DNA of 64,000 bases from Mesorhizobium sp. ES1-4 (GCF_020164745.1 NZ_JAIUGV010000003.1:1-64000), one strand, 5' to 3'; shown: positions 9,157 to 17,265, numbered from the stretch's first letter. Made by a program: numbers and translations. Notes: generated by a model not told the origin, from the sequence alone.

Positions 9157-10737
9157 TCAGACAACCGTGATTTCGATGACGCGCGGCAGTCCCGTTGCCC
9201 GGGCGTGCTTCAACGCCGGTGGCAAGGCGCCGATGTCGGCCAGCCTTTCGGCGCCGATGCCATAGGCTTCGGCCAGTTTGCAGAAATCCGGCGGCGCCGG
9301 CGACACCCCGACAGGCTCCACGCCGACATCGAGCATCGAGGTCTCGATCTCGCGATAGCCCCTGTTGTTCCAGACGACGAAAATGACAGGCGCTTCGCAG
9401 TCGAGCGCCACGGCAATCTCCGGCAAGGTGAACTGGAAGCCGCCGTCGCCGGTCAGGCAGACAACCGGCGCATCGGGCATGGCCAGTGCCGCGCCGATCG
9501 CTGCCGGAGGGCCGTAGCCCAGCGCGCCGAAGCCGGTCGCGGCATTGAACCAGCCGCCGGGCCGGTCGTGGTCGTAATAGAGGTTGGCGGCGTAGATCGG
9601 CTGGGTCGAATCGCCGACGATGATGGCACCGGGCAAGGCGTCGCGGATCATTTCCACGGCATGCACCTGCGCCGCATAGGCCGGGCTCAACTCGGCCAAG
9701 GCGGCCTTTCGCCCCGCCGCGGCACGGTCATGGCCGTCGTCACCGCCGCCGTGGGCAGGATCGATCGCCGCAAACAGCGCCTCGATCGCCTCGGCGCAAT
9801 CGGCCTGGATGGCGACCGTCACCGGGCGCCGTGCAAGCTGATCAGCACCGATGTCGATACGGATCAGGTTCGAAGGCAGCACAAAGCCACCGTCGCCATA
9901 GCCGTCATAATCAGTCGGCCCGAATTCGGTGCCGGCGGCGATCACCAGATCGGCCTCGGCCATCAGCGCGCGAACCGCCTTCAGGCTCGGACTTGCCGGC
10001 ACGCAAAGCGGATGGCCGTGCAGCAACCCGCGTGCGTTGGTCGTCTCGACGACCGGAGCGCCCAATCTCTCGGCGAGGCGCCGCAGCGGGGCTTCGGCCT
10101 TCCTGGCGCCGCCGCCGGCAAGAATCAACGGACGGCGCGCTGCCTTGATCAGCTTTGCCGCCTCGGCAATTGCCCCGGCTTCCGGCGCAGGCGGGGCGGC
10201 ATTGCTCAGCGCAGCCGCAAGATCGTCGGCAGGCTTTACCATGACGTCGGTCGGAATTTCGATATGCACCGGTCCCGGACGCGCGGAACAAAACAACGCG
10301 AAGGCACGGGCGAGTGCGCCCGGCAGCTCCGCGGCCTCGGTCACGCGCAGCGACAACAGCGCCACCTTCTCCATCATGCCGCGCTGATCGGGCAACTCAT
10401 GCAGGAAGCCGAGCCCCTTGCCGAGCGTATCCGTGGCGTTGACGCCAGAGATCACCAGCATCGGCACCGAATCGGCGCGCGCCTGGCCCATGGCGGTGAT
10501 GGTGTTGGTCAGCCCCGGCCCGGTGATGACGAAGGCGACGCCCGGCCTGCCGCTGGCACGGGCATAGCCGTCGGCCATGAAGCCGGCGCCCTGTTCGTGG
10601 CGCGGCGTGACATGGCGGATCTTCGACCTCGCCAAGCCGCGATAGAGCTCGACCGTGTGGACGCCGGGGATGCCGAATACGGTGTCGACGCCATGGGCCT
10701 CGAGTAGCGAAATCAACGCTTCGCCGATGGTGGTCAT
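9157..10737 (-). CDS. ThDP-dependent decarboxylase/acetolactate synthase-like (5-guanidino-2-oxopentanoate decarboxylase-like)
   Basis: Thiamine-diphosphate enzyme of 526 residues with the three usual domains. The N-terminal part includes the catalytic-Glu segment PRHEQGAGFMADGYA, a central domain follows, and the C-terminal cofactor motif GDGGFQFTLPE...NNRGY is intact. The opening segment GVDTVFGIPGVHTVELYRG resembles AruI-type decarboxylases, which act on 2-ketoarginine in the arginine transaminase route. It is the last gene of a minus-strand set with TetR and an amidinohydrolase, which supports an arginine-related substrate. A generic acetolactate synthase-like role remains possible. Confidence 0.82.
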   Translation of the reverse strand: MTTIGEALISLLEAHGVDTVFGIPGVHTVELYRGLARSKIRHVTPRHEQGAGFMADGYARASGRPGVAFVITGPGLTNTITAMGQARADSVPMLVISGVNATDTLGKGLGFLHELPDQRGMMEKVALLSLRVTEAAELPGALARAFALFCSARPGPVHIEIPTDVMVKPADDLAAALSNAAPPAPEAGAIAEAAKLIKAARRPLILAGGGARKAEAPLRRLAERLGAPVVETTNARGLLHGHPLCVPASPSLKAVRALMAEADLVIAAGTEFGPTDYDGYGDGGFVLPSNLIRIDIGADQLARRPVTVAIQADCAEAIEALFAAIDPAHGGGDDGHDRAAAGRKAALAELSPAYAAQVHAVEMIRDALPGAIIVGDSTQPIYAANLYYDHDRPGGWFNAATGFGALGYGPPAAIGAALAMPDAPVVCLTGDGGFQFTLPEIAVALDCEAPVIFVVWNNRGYREIETSMLDVGVEPVGVSPAPPDFCKLAEAYGIGAERLADIGALPPALKHARATGLPRVIEITVV

Positions 10738-10750
10738 TGGTTTTCTCCCC

Positions 10751-10823
10751 TGAGAGCGTCTCTTTGTTTCTTACGCAATTCCGGACGGAAGGCCGCTTCT
10801 CACTTTTGCTGGAATTGATCCTG
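10751..10823. repeat. short interspersed palindromic repeat, copy A
   Basis: Contains TACGCAATTCCGGACGGAA and, 20 bases on, TTTTGCTGGAATTG, an inverted CAATTCC/GGAATTG pair with an internal stem. A near-identical copy lies at 56528-56590 and a diverged one at 17266-17332. This copy runs into the 3' end of the TetR gene and encodes its last residues. Confidence 0.75.
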
Positions 10824-11477
10824 CGGCGCGAGGCCGAGCTCGGCCTCGACAGCCTTGATGCCAATCGTAGCCAATTCGCCGGGCGAGAACATCTCGCCGG
10901 CCAGGCAGCCTTCCATCCAGAGCCCGTCAATGATCGCATTGATCGCGATGGCATGGTGGCGCAGCGCGCCTGCGTCCGGTTTGCGCTGTTCGGCGGCAAG
11001 CACTTCGGCCACAACCGCCTCGACCTCATTGCGAAAGCCAAGGTAGCCTTCGCGGTGGGCGCGGGCGAGCGCGGTGTCCGCGCCGGCGCGGCCGATGAAG
11101 GTTGCCCAGAGCGAAAACACCCGCGCGTCGATGATCGGCGCATTGAGATTGGCGGTGACGAAGGCCGCAAGGCGTTGCCGCGGCGAGGCGCCGTCCATGA
11201 CCAACGCCGCTTTCGCCAGTTCGGTCATGCGGCCGACCAGCGCCGTATAGGATTCCTGCAGCAATTCTTCCTTGCCCGGGAAATAATGCCGGATCAGCCC
11301 GGCGGTGACGCCGGCACGCAATGCGATGGTGCGCAAGGTGGCGCCCTGCAGGCCATGTTCCGCGACGCTGTCCAGCGTCGCTTCGATCAGGTCCTGCCGC
11401 CGCCGCCCCTCGCCCTCGCGGCGGAACTTGCGCCGGGACGGCGCATTCATTGGCGCAGGATCGGTCGTGTCAGGCAT
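10800..11477 (-). CDS. TetR/AcrR family regulator (BetI-like)
   Basis: TetR-type repressor of 225 residues. The helix-turn-helix covers about residues 28-75, with TLRTIALRAGVTAGLIRHYF as the recognition region, and the C-terminal ligand domain resembles BetI. ATG 11477 has GAGGG upstream. ATG 11450 makes a four-base ATGA overlap with the end of the amidinohydrolase gene and is a good alternative. Either way the two genes are translationally linked. The last residues (about DQFQQK) are encoded by an interspersed repeat. It probably controls this operon and the divergent transporter through the palindrome at 12376-12400. Confidence 0.88.
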   Translation of the reverse strand: MPDTTDPAPMNAPSRRKFRREGEGRRRQDLIEATLDSVAEHGLQGATLRTIALRAGVTAGLIRHYFPGKEELLQESYTALVGRMTELAKAALVMDGASPRQRLAAFVTANLNAPIIDARVFSLWATFIGRAGADTALARAHREGYLGFRNEVEAVVAEVLAAEQRKPDAGALRHHAIAINAIIDGLWMEGCLAGEMFSPGELATIGIKAVEAELGLAPQDQFQQK

Positions 11478-12319
11478 GTCGGCCCGCCCTCGCAGGCAAT
11501 GCAGAGCGCGTCCGCCTCGAAGAGTTCAACCGTGCAGCCGGCGGCTTCCATCGCGGCCTTGGTCCTGGGAAAGCCTGCGACGGCAATGACCCTGAGCGGA
11601 CTGGTCGGCAGCACGTTCAGGCTGAGGCCGTTGGACGCGGCGAACTCTTCGGCGTCGCCTTCGACCAGCCGGATGCCGCGCGCCTTCAGCGTCTGATAGA
11701 ACGGCGCCGGCAAAAGCGGTGAATAGACCAGCGCCAGGTCATCGGCCAGCGGGCTGATCACCGACATCAGATGCAGGCACGCCTCTTCGCCCTGCCACAG
11801 CGGCAGATCAAAGCCGTAGACGGAAATGCCCAGCGGCGTCAGCAGGTTGGAAACCTGCTGGATGCCTTCCTGGTTGGAGCGGACACCGCGCCCGATCGCC
11901 AGCGTGCGGGCATCCACCCATACACAGTCACCACCTTCGACCTGGCCAGGAGCCTCGACGCGGCCAAGGATCGGAATGCCCAGCCGTCTGTAGGTTTCCT
12001 CATGCAGCGAAGGCTCCCTGGCGCGCAACGGCTTGCCCATCGACAGGATCAGCGCGCCGCGGTCGGTCATCAGTGAAGGGTCGTGCGTGAACACCGAATC
12101 CGAAAGGCCGTCGGCCTTGTCCTCGATCCATTCGATCTCGGCGCCGGAAGCGGCCACCAGTTCGGCAAGGACCGCGTGCTGCGAGGCAGCTTTCGCCGGG
12201 TTGAATCCCGGGCCATAATGCCAGGCGGCCCTGTCGGCGTCGCGCATGGCGTTGGCCGCCGACCGCATCAGCACGCGCCGTAGCGGGGCCGCCATGGACT
12301 GTGATCCGAAAGCGCTCAT
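11447..12319 (-). CDS. amidinohydrolase/amidinotransferase family protein (DDAH/arginine deiminase fold)
   Basis: A 290-residue enzyme of the guanidino-group modifying superfamily, which hydrolyses or transfers amidino groups of arginine-like compounds. Expected active-site elements are present in order: FTHDPSLM, the EGGD motif with GRGVRSNQ, His in EEACLHLMS and a C-terminal Cys in GGPTCLTRP. Size and motifs fit dimethylarginine dimethylaminohydrolase-like proteins better than full arginine deiminases of about 400 residues. It is first in the operon, preceded by AAGGG, and its neighbours (amino acid importer, AruI-like enzyme) point to a guanidino substrate. The exact substrate is unknown. 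Confidence 0.85.
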   Translation of the reverse strand: MSAFGSQSMAAPLRRVLMRSAANAMRDADRAAWHYGPGFNPAKAASQHAVLAELVAASGAEIEWIEDKADGLSDSVFTHDPSLMTDRGALILSMGKPLRAREPSLHEETYRRLGIPILGRVEAPGQVEGGDCVWVDARTLAIGRGVRSNQEGIQQVSNLLTPLGISVYGFDLPLWQGEEACLHLMSVISPLADDLALVYSPLLPAPFYQTLKARGIRLVEGDAEEFAASNGLSLNVLPTSPLRVIAVAGFPRTKAAMEAAGCTVELFEADALCIACEGGPTCLTRPILRQ

Positions 12320-12369
12320 CGATGCCCTTTTTTAGCTGAAAAAAAACGAAAAAATTTCATGGGAGGCTA

Positions 12370-12400
12370 TTTATACACTTGCACAACAAGGCCGCAAGTG
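12370..12400 (-). promoter_or_regulatory. candidate promoter with overlapping palindromic operator
   Basis: On the minus strand TTGCGG and TATAAA (12397-12392 and 12375-12370) are 16 bases apart, a fair sigma-70 promoter for the amidinohydrolase gene. A perfect inverted repeat, CACTTGC (12376-12382) and GCAAGTG (12394-12400) with 11 bases between, covers the spacer and -35. A repressor bound there would block transcription, and the operon encodes a TetR protein. Confidence 0.55.
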
Positions 12401-12532
12401 CCGTAATGAGCGGGATTGACGGGCTCGCTCTGTTGGGTCCATGCTTGAAGTCTGGAGCGGGGCAGTACAGCGTATGTTGATTAGCCGGTTGGACGTTCGA
12501 CGAACCGCCGTCGACCTTATGGAGGTCAACCG

Positions 12533-13348
12533 GTGAGCGCTGTGGGAGTTGCAGCGGTCCCATCCGGCGAGGCGCAGGAGAGCGCCGCCGAAGCCATCCA
12601 TGTCGAGAACCTGCATAAGAAATTCGGCCAACTGCATGTGCTGAAGGGCGTATCGCTGTCGGCGCGCGACGGCGAGGTCATCGCCATCATCGGCGGCTCG
12701 GGCTCCGGCAAATCGACGCTGCTGCGCTGCATCAACTGCCTGGAAAACCCGACCAGCGGCATCATCCGGGTCAATGGCGAGGAGATCAAGCTCAAGGCCG
12801 ACAGCCATGGCCACACCGTGCCAGCCGACCGCCGGCAGATCGAACGCATTCGCTCCAAGCTCGGCATGGTGTTCCAGAACTTCAACCTGTGGAGCCACAT
12901 GACGCTGATCGAAAACGTCATCGAGGTTCCCGTGCATGTGCTTGGCGTCAAGCGCGACGAGGCTGTCGCCCAGGCCGAAAAGCTGCTGGTGCGCGTCGGG
13001 CTCGCCGAGAAACGCGATGTCTATCCGGCCTATCTCTCCGGCGGCCAGCAGCAGCGCGCCGCGATCGCCCGCGCCTTGGCCATCAATCCGCGCGTCATGC
13101 TGTTCGACGAACCGACCTCGGCGCTCGATCCCGAACTGGTCGGCGAGGTGCTGAAGGTGATCGGCGATCTTGCGGGGGAAGGCCGCACCATGGTGCTGGT
13201 CACTCACGAAATGAAATTCGCCCGCGAGGTCGCGACCCACGTCGTCTACCTCTACAACGGGCTGGTCGAGGAGGAAGGCCCGCCGGAGCAGATCTTCGAC
13301 GCGCCCAAGTCCGAAAGGCTCAAGCAGTTCATCCGCAACATCGGCTAG
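12533..13348 (+). CDS. polar amino acid ABC transporter ATP-binding protein
   Basis: ATPase of a HisP/ArtP/OccP-type importer, on the inner face of the cytoplasmic membrane. Walker A is GGSGSGKST, the Q-loop is in GMVFQNFNLWSHMT, the signature is LSGGQQQR and Walker B with the H-loop region is MLFDEPTSALDPE. Its 271 residues are normal length. The start is GTG 12533, with GGAGG eight bases upstream. It begins a plus-strand operon divergent from the amidinohydrolase genes and is followed by binding protein and two permeases, an order common for rhizobial arginine, ornithine, histidine or opine importers. Confidence 0.95.
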   Translation: MSAVGVAAVPSGEAQESAAEAIHVENLHKKFGQLHVLKGVSLSARDGEVIAIIGGSGSGKSTLLRCINCLENPTSGIIRVNGEEIKLKADSHGHTVPADRRQIERIRSKLGMVFQNFNLWSHMTLIENVIEVPVHVLGVKRDEAVAQAEKLLVRVGLAEKRDVYPAYLSGGQQQRAAIARALAINPRVMLFDEPTSALDPELVGEVLKVIGDLAGEGRTMVLVTHEMKFAREVATHVVYLYNGLVEEEGPPEQIFDAPKSERLKQFIRNIG

Positions 13349-13403
13349 GGACAGGCCGGGACGGAAGAAAACCGGGAACCAACAACAAACTGGGAGTTCT
13401 GAA

Positions 13404-14201
13404 ATGAAAACTGTTCTGAAGACATTCGCCGCGGCGCTGCTGCTCGGCGTCGCCGCCATGGGCGTGGCCAAGGCCGATCCGGTCAAGATCGGCGTTGCCG
13501 CCGAACCCTACGCGCCCTTCACCTCGCCCGATGCTTCGGGCAAATGGGTCGGCTGGGAGATCGACTTCATCGACGCCGTCTGCGCCGAGGAAAAGCTCGA
13601 CTGCGTCATCACGCCTGTTGCCTGGGACGGCATCATCCCGGCGCTGACCACGAAGAAGATCGACCTCATCGTCTCGTCGATGTCGATCACCGACGAACGC
13701 AAGAAGACCATCGACTTCTCCGACAAGTACTACAACACCCCGACCGCGATCATCGGTCCGAAGGACCAGAAGTTCGGCGCCACGCCGGAGGACCTCAAGG
13801 GCAAGGTTCTCGGCGTCCAGGTGTCGACCGTGCATGCCGTCTACGCCAAGAAACATTTCGGCAGCACAGCTTCCGAGATCAAGGAATACCAGACGCAGGA
13901 CGAAGCCAACAACGACCTCGCCGCCGGCCGTCTCGACGCGGTGCAGGCCGATTCCATCGCGCTCAAGGAGTTCCTCAAGACCGACCAGGGCAAGGCCTGC
14001 TGCGATCTCAAGGGCATGGTGGCCCCTGATGACGAAGTGCTCGGACCGGGCGTCGGCGCCGGCGTGCGCAAGGAAGACACCGCTCTGAAAGAGAAGATCA
14101 ACGCCGGCATCAAGGCGATCCGCGCCAACGGCAAATATGACGAAATCTCGAAGAAATACTTCGATTTCGACATTTACGGCGGCGCCCCGCAGTCGAACTG
14201 A
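13404..14201 (+). CDS. periplasmic substrate-binding protein, polar amino acid family
   Basis: Secreted binding protein of 265 residues of family 3 (lysine/arginine/ornithine, octopine type). A signal peptide covers residues 1-24 with cleavage predicted at AKA|DP. The mature protein starts KIGVAAEPYAPF and contains GWEIDFIDAVC, MSITDERKKTIDFSD and a DLAAGRLDAVQADS segment, all typical of this family. It delivers ligand to the permeases encoded downstream. Ligand residues resemble cationic amino acid binders, but the ligand cannot be fixed from sequence. A strong hairpin follows the stop codon. Confidence 0.94.
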   Translation: MKTVLKTFAAALLLGVAAMGVAKADPVKIGVAAEPYAPFTSPDASGKWVGWEIDFIDAVCAEEKLDCVITPVAWDGIIPALTTKKIDLIVSSMSITDERKKTIDFSDKYYNTPTAIIGPKDQKFGATPEDLKGKVLGVQVSTVHAVYAKKHFGSTASEIKEYQTQDEANNDLAAGRLDAVQADSIALKEFLKTDQGKACCDLKGMVAPDDEVLGPGVGAGVRKEDTALKEKINAGIKAIRANGKYDEISKKYFDFDIYGGAPQSN

Positions 14202-14213
14202 CGACCCTCGCAT

Positions 14214-14252
14214 GGGCTGAAGGACAGAGCGTCTCGCGCTGTCCTTCAGCCC
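14214..14252 (+). other. intra-operon stem-loop after binding-protein gene
   Basis: An 18-bp stem with one mismatch (14214-14231 with 14235-14252) around a TCT loop, with no T-run after it. It lies between the binding-protein gene and the permease genes. Such hairpins in importer operons often protect the upstream mRNA, giving much more binding protein than permease. Confidence 0.75.
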
Positions 14253-14322
14253 ACCTTTCCCACGCATGCTTGCCACCGGCCGCTGAGCGCCGGCGGACAG
14301 AGCCAGCACTTCGGGGGCGAAT

Positions 14323-15072
14323 CTGATCGACGCCTTACTTCCGGCCTCGGCGGCCGGCATCATCGAACTTCTTTCGCCCGCGCCCGTCGGCTGGGGCGGG
14401 ACGCTCTTGGTCGGGCTGATGCATTCGCTCGAGATCGCCGTCGGCGCCACGATCGTCGGGCTGCTGATTGGAACCTGGGGTGCCTATGGCAAGCTTTACG
14501 GCGGCCCCGTGGTGCGCGACCTGTTCGCGGTTTACACCACCGTGGTGCGCGCCGTTCCGGAACTGGTGCTGATCCTGCTGCTCTACTATGCCGGCACAGA
14601 CCTGATAAACCAGGTGCTGGCCGCTATGGGTTACCAGCGTGTCGACATAAGCGGGCTGGTGGCAGGCATTGCCGTGCTCGGCTTCGTCCAGGGCGCCTAT
14701 TCGACGGAAGTCATCCGCGGCGCCATCCTCGCCATTCCGCAGGGCCAGATCGAAGCCGCCCGCGCCTTCGGCATGTCTCCCGGCCTTCTGTTGCGCCGCA
14801 TCACGTTGCCGGCGATGCTGCCCTTCGCCATTCCGGGCCTCGCCAATCTGTGGCTGATCGCCACCAAGGACACCGCGCTGCTGGCCGTCGTCGGCTTCTT
14901 CGAACTGACGCTGGCGACACGACAAGCCGCGGGCGTGACCAAGGCCTATCTGGTCTTCTTCCTCGCCGCCGGCGTACTCTATCTCTGCGTGACGCTGGTT
15001 TCGAACTTCCTGCTTGGCCGAGCCGAGAAATGGGCGCGGCGCGGCATGCCTTCCATCAAGGAGGCACGCTGA
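14323..15072 (+). CDS. polar amino acid ABC transporter permease (HisQ-like), probable CTG start
   Basis: First inner-membrane permease of the importer. The reading frame continues upstream of the TTG at 14407 without ATG, GTG or TTG, and the family N-terminus (a loop ending near GW followed by the first membrane helix) is encoded there. CTG 14323, preceded by GGGGGCGA, gives 249 residues and LIDALLP at the start. Starting at TTG 14407 would give 221 residues with a clipped N-terminus. The EAA loop is EAARAFGMSPGLLLRRI. It overlaps the next gene by one base (TGATG), so translation is coupled. Confidence 0.85.
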   Translation: MIDALLPASAAGIIELLSPAPVGWGGTLLVGLMHSLEIAVGATIVGLLIGTWGAYGKLYGGPVVRDLFAVYTTVVRAVPELVLILLLYYAGTDLINQVLAAMGYQRVDISGLVAGIAVLGFVQGAYSTEVIRGAILAIPQGQIEAARAFGMSPGLLLRRITLPAMLPFAIPGLANLWLIATKDTALLAVVGFFELTLATRQAAGVTKAYLVFFLAAGVLYLCVTLVSNFLLGRAEKWARRGMPSIKEAR

Positions 15073-15881
15073 TGAGCAGCCAAACAGCCGTCATTGACAC
15101 GGCGGCTCGCGCTTCCCTCTGGCTGCAGCCACATCGCGTCGTGCTGATCCTCATCGCGCTCGGGCTGGTGGCGTCGGCGGCCTACTTCATGCGCTGGGAC
15201 TGGCTGCCGCAATATTGGGAAATGGGCCTGGTGGGCATCTGGCGTGCCCTGTGGATCCTGGCCGTCACCTGCGCGCTCGGCTTCATGATCGCCGTGCCGG
15301 TCGGGCTGGCGCAGGCGGCCGGCTCGATCTGGGTCGCGGCACCGGCGAAAGTCTTCTGCACCATCATCCGCGGCACGCCGCTGCTGCTGCAGCTATGGCT
15401 GCTCTATTACGGGCTGGGTTCGCTGTTTCCGCAATATCCATGGATCCGCGAATCCTGGATGTGGCCCTATCTCAGGCAGGCCTGGCCGTATGGCGTGCTG
15501 GCGCTGACCTTGTCCTTCGCCGGCTACGAGGGCGAAGTGATGCGCGGCGCTTTCGCCGGCGTGCCCAAGGGGCAGTTGGAAGCCGCGCGCGCCTTCGGCA
15601 TGAGCCGCTGGAAGATCTTCCGCCGCATCTGGCTGCCTCAGGCCTTCTACCGGGCGCTGCCGACACTGACCGGCGAAACCGTGCTGCAGCTGAAATCGAC
15701 GCCGCTGGTGGCGACCATCAGCGTCATCGACATCTTCGCCGTCTCGTCCAAGGTGCGGCAGGACACCTATCTCACCTACGAGCCCTTGCTGCTCCTGGCG
15801 TTGATCTATATGGCGATCACCGGCATCCTGGTCTTCGCCTTCAGCCGGATCGAGGCGCGGATCCCGGTCAAGATCGGCTAA
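15072..15881 (+). CDS. polar amino acid ABC transporter permease (HisM-like)
   Basis: Second inner-membrane permease, 269 residues, pairing with the upstream one to form the channel. Several hydrophobic helices are evident, the first around residues 20-42. The ATPase-contacting EAA loop reads EAARAFGMSRWKIFRRI. The segment IIRGTPLLLQLWLLYYG is the usual family signature. The start ATG at 15072 overlaps the previous stop codon. A heptanucleotide repeat lies between it and the next gene. Confidence 0.95.
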   Translation: MSSQTAVIDTAARASLWLQPHRVVLILIALGLVASAAYFMRWDWLPQYWEMGLVGIWRALWILAVTCALGFMIAVPVGLAQAAGSIWVAAPAKVFCTIIRGTPLLLQLWLLYYGLGSLFPQYPWIRESWMWPYLRQAWPYGVLALTLSFAGYEGEVMRGAFAGVPKGQLEAARAFGMSRWKIFRRIWLPQAFYRALPTLTGETVLQLKSTPLVATISVIDIFAVSSKVRQDTYLTYEPLLLLALIYMAITGILVFAFSRIEARIPVKIG

Positions 15882-15931
15882 GCGAGTAGTGAACAGGAAG
15901 TAGTGGCCGCTTGCCGGTTTTGTCCTACTGA

Positions 15932-15960
15932 CTACTCCCTACTCCCTACTCCCTACTTCC
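15932..15960. repeat. tandem heptanucleotide CTACTCC, three copies plus a variant
   Basis: CTACTCC is repeated three times (15932-15952) and followed by the variant CTACTTCC. It ends 21 bases before the Ldh-family gene, just ahead of its ribosome-binding site CAGGAG. An inverted GAGTAGTG occurs near 15884. Copy-number change could alter spacing of upstream signals, but no promoter was recognised here. Confidence 0.75.
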
Positions 15961-15981
15961 ACTCACTCAGGAGCAGCCCTG

Positions 15982-16983
15982 ATGCAACTCAGTCTCGACC
16001 AGGCAACAGGATTGTGCCGGATGGCGGCACTTGGCGCCGGCGCCAATGAAGAAGCGGCGCAATCGCTCACCGCTTCGATCATCGCGGCCGAGGCAGAGGG
16101 ACTTGCAGCGGTCGGCCTGACGCATTTCATCGACTATCTCGAGGCGCTCGAGGCCGGGCGGATCGACGGCAATGCCGATCCGGTGATCACCCGGCCGGCG
16201 CTGGCCGTATTTCTGTCGGACGCACGCGGCGGGTTGGCGCATACCGGCTTCGACCGCACCATCGACGACCTCGCCAAGGCGGCAAGACTGTTCGGCGTCG
16301 CCATCTTCTCGCAAAAGAACGCCTATACGTGCGGGGCGCTGGGTTATTTCACCGGCCGGCTGGCGGCGCAGGGGCTGGTGTCCTTCGCCGCAACCAATGG
16401 ACCGGCCGTCCTGGCCGGCTCGGGCTCGGTCAAGCCGGTCTATTGCACCAATCCGATGTCGTTCGCCGCGCCCGCCGCCGACGGCGCGCCGCTGGTCATC
16501 GACCAGTCGTCGAGCGCCACCGCCTTCGTCAACATCCGCAAGGCGGCGGAAGACGGCAAGAAAATCCCGGAAGGTTGGGCGCTGGACGCCAGCGGCAATT
16601 CGACCACCGACCCGGCCGCCGCGATGAAGGGCGCCATGCTTGCCTTTGGCGGCCAGCGCGGCGCCAACATCGCGCTGATGGTCGAGGTGCTGGCGGCTGG
16701 CCTGTCGGGCGCCAACTGGTCGCTCGACGCGCCGTGGTTCAGCGGCGGCCCGGACAGCCCGGGAACCGGTTTGTTCGTGCTCGCGGTCGAGCCGAAGCTG
16801 CTCGATCCGGATTTCGAGCAGCGGATGAAGGACCAACTCGACCGGCTGCGCCGACGCTATGGCGTGCATGTGCCCGGCCGCGCCAGGGCCGAGGCGGCCG
16901 AGAAGGCGCAGGCGCGCGGCATCACCGCGCCCAAGGCGGTCGTGCAGCGCATTTCCGAGTTCGCCGAGCGCTATTCGGCCTGA
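15982..16983 (+). CDS. Ldh family oxidoreductase (malate/lactate/cyclic-imine reductase type)
   Basis: NAD(P)H-dependent oxidoreductase of the type-2 malate/lactate dehydrogenase family, 333 residues, not of Rossmann type. Family features are the early AEAEGLAAVGLTHF segment with its catalytic His, the TNPMSFAAP segment, and a C-terminal arginine-rich helix. Members include delta-1-piperideine-2-carboxylate/pyrroline-2-carboxylate reductases, ureidoglycolate dehydrogenase and diketogulonate reductase. Position 100 bp behind a basic amino acid importer favours the cyclic-imine reductase role, turning the spontaneous ring product of a basic 2-oxo acid into an imino acid. That is inference. Confidence 0.85.
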   Translation: MQLSLDQATGLCRMAALGAGANEEAAQSLTASIIAAEAEGLAAVGLTHFIDYLEALEAGRIDGNADPVITRPALAVFLSDARGGLAHTGFDRTIDDLAKAARLFGVAIFSQKNAYTCGALGYFTGRLAAQGLVSFAATNGPAVLAGSGSVKPVYCTNPMSFAAPAADGAPLVIDQSSSATAFVNIRKAAEDGKKIPEGWALDASGNSTTDPAAAMKGAMLAFGGQRGANIALMVEVLAAGLSGANWSLDAPWFSGGPDSPGTGLFVLAVEPKLLDPDFEQRMKDQLDRLRRRYGVHVPGRARAEAAEKAQARGITAPKAVVQRISEFAERYSA

Positions 16984-17190
16984 AGAGCTCGACCAAATCT
17001 TCCGCGCGTCGATGAACCTTCCCGCGCGTCCCGACGACACATGCCTGTCCGGGTCGGGTTTGCCCGGTCGGTGTCTTCTGTCGGATGCGTCCAGGGCCGG
17101 GGCGGGCGTATTTGCTTCACGCCACGCTGATACCGTCTCAGGTCAGGCCGCCTCGTTGGACCCAGGTTTCGGCATGAGCTTCACCCGGGA

Positions 17191-17212
17191 AACCCCGCTT
17201 CGGCGGGGTTTT
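17191..17212 (+). terminator. rho-independent terminator with TTCG loop
   Basis: AACCCCGC (17191-17198) and GCGGGGTT (17203-17210) pair perfectly around a TTCG tetraloop and run into TTTT. It is 208 bases past the Ldh-family stop codon. Confidence 0.88.
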
Positions 17213-17265
17213 CTGCGTTCGCTTCGTGCGGCACGGAAACGTTCGTCGCCCTGCCCCTTTGCTTG

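Noticed and set aside
15932..15960. CTACTCC repeats considered as a CRISPR or transposon end
   Set aside because: Unit is 7 bp without spacers and there is no cas gene or transposase nearby.
16984..17190. Possible known structural RNA (6S, SRP or similar)
   Set aside because: No conserved element of those RNAs could be recognised; only the terminator is clear.
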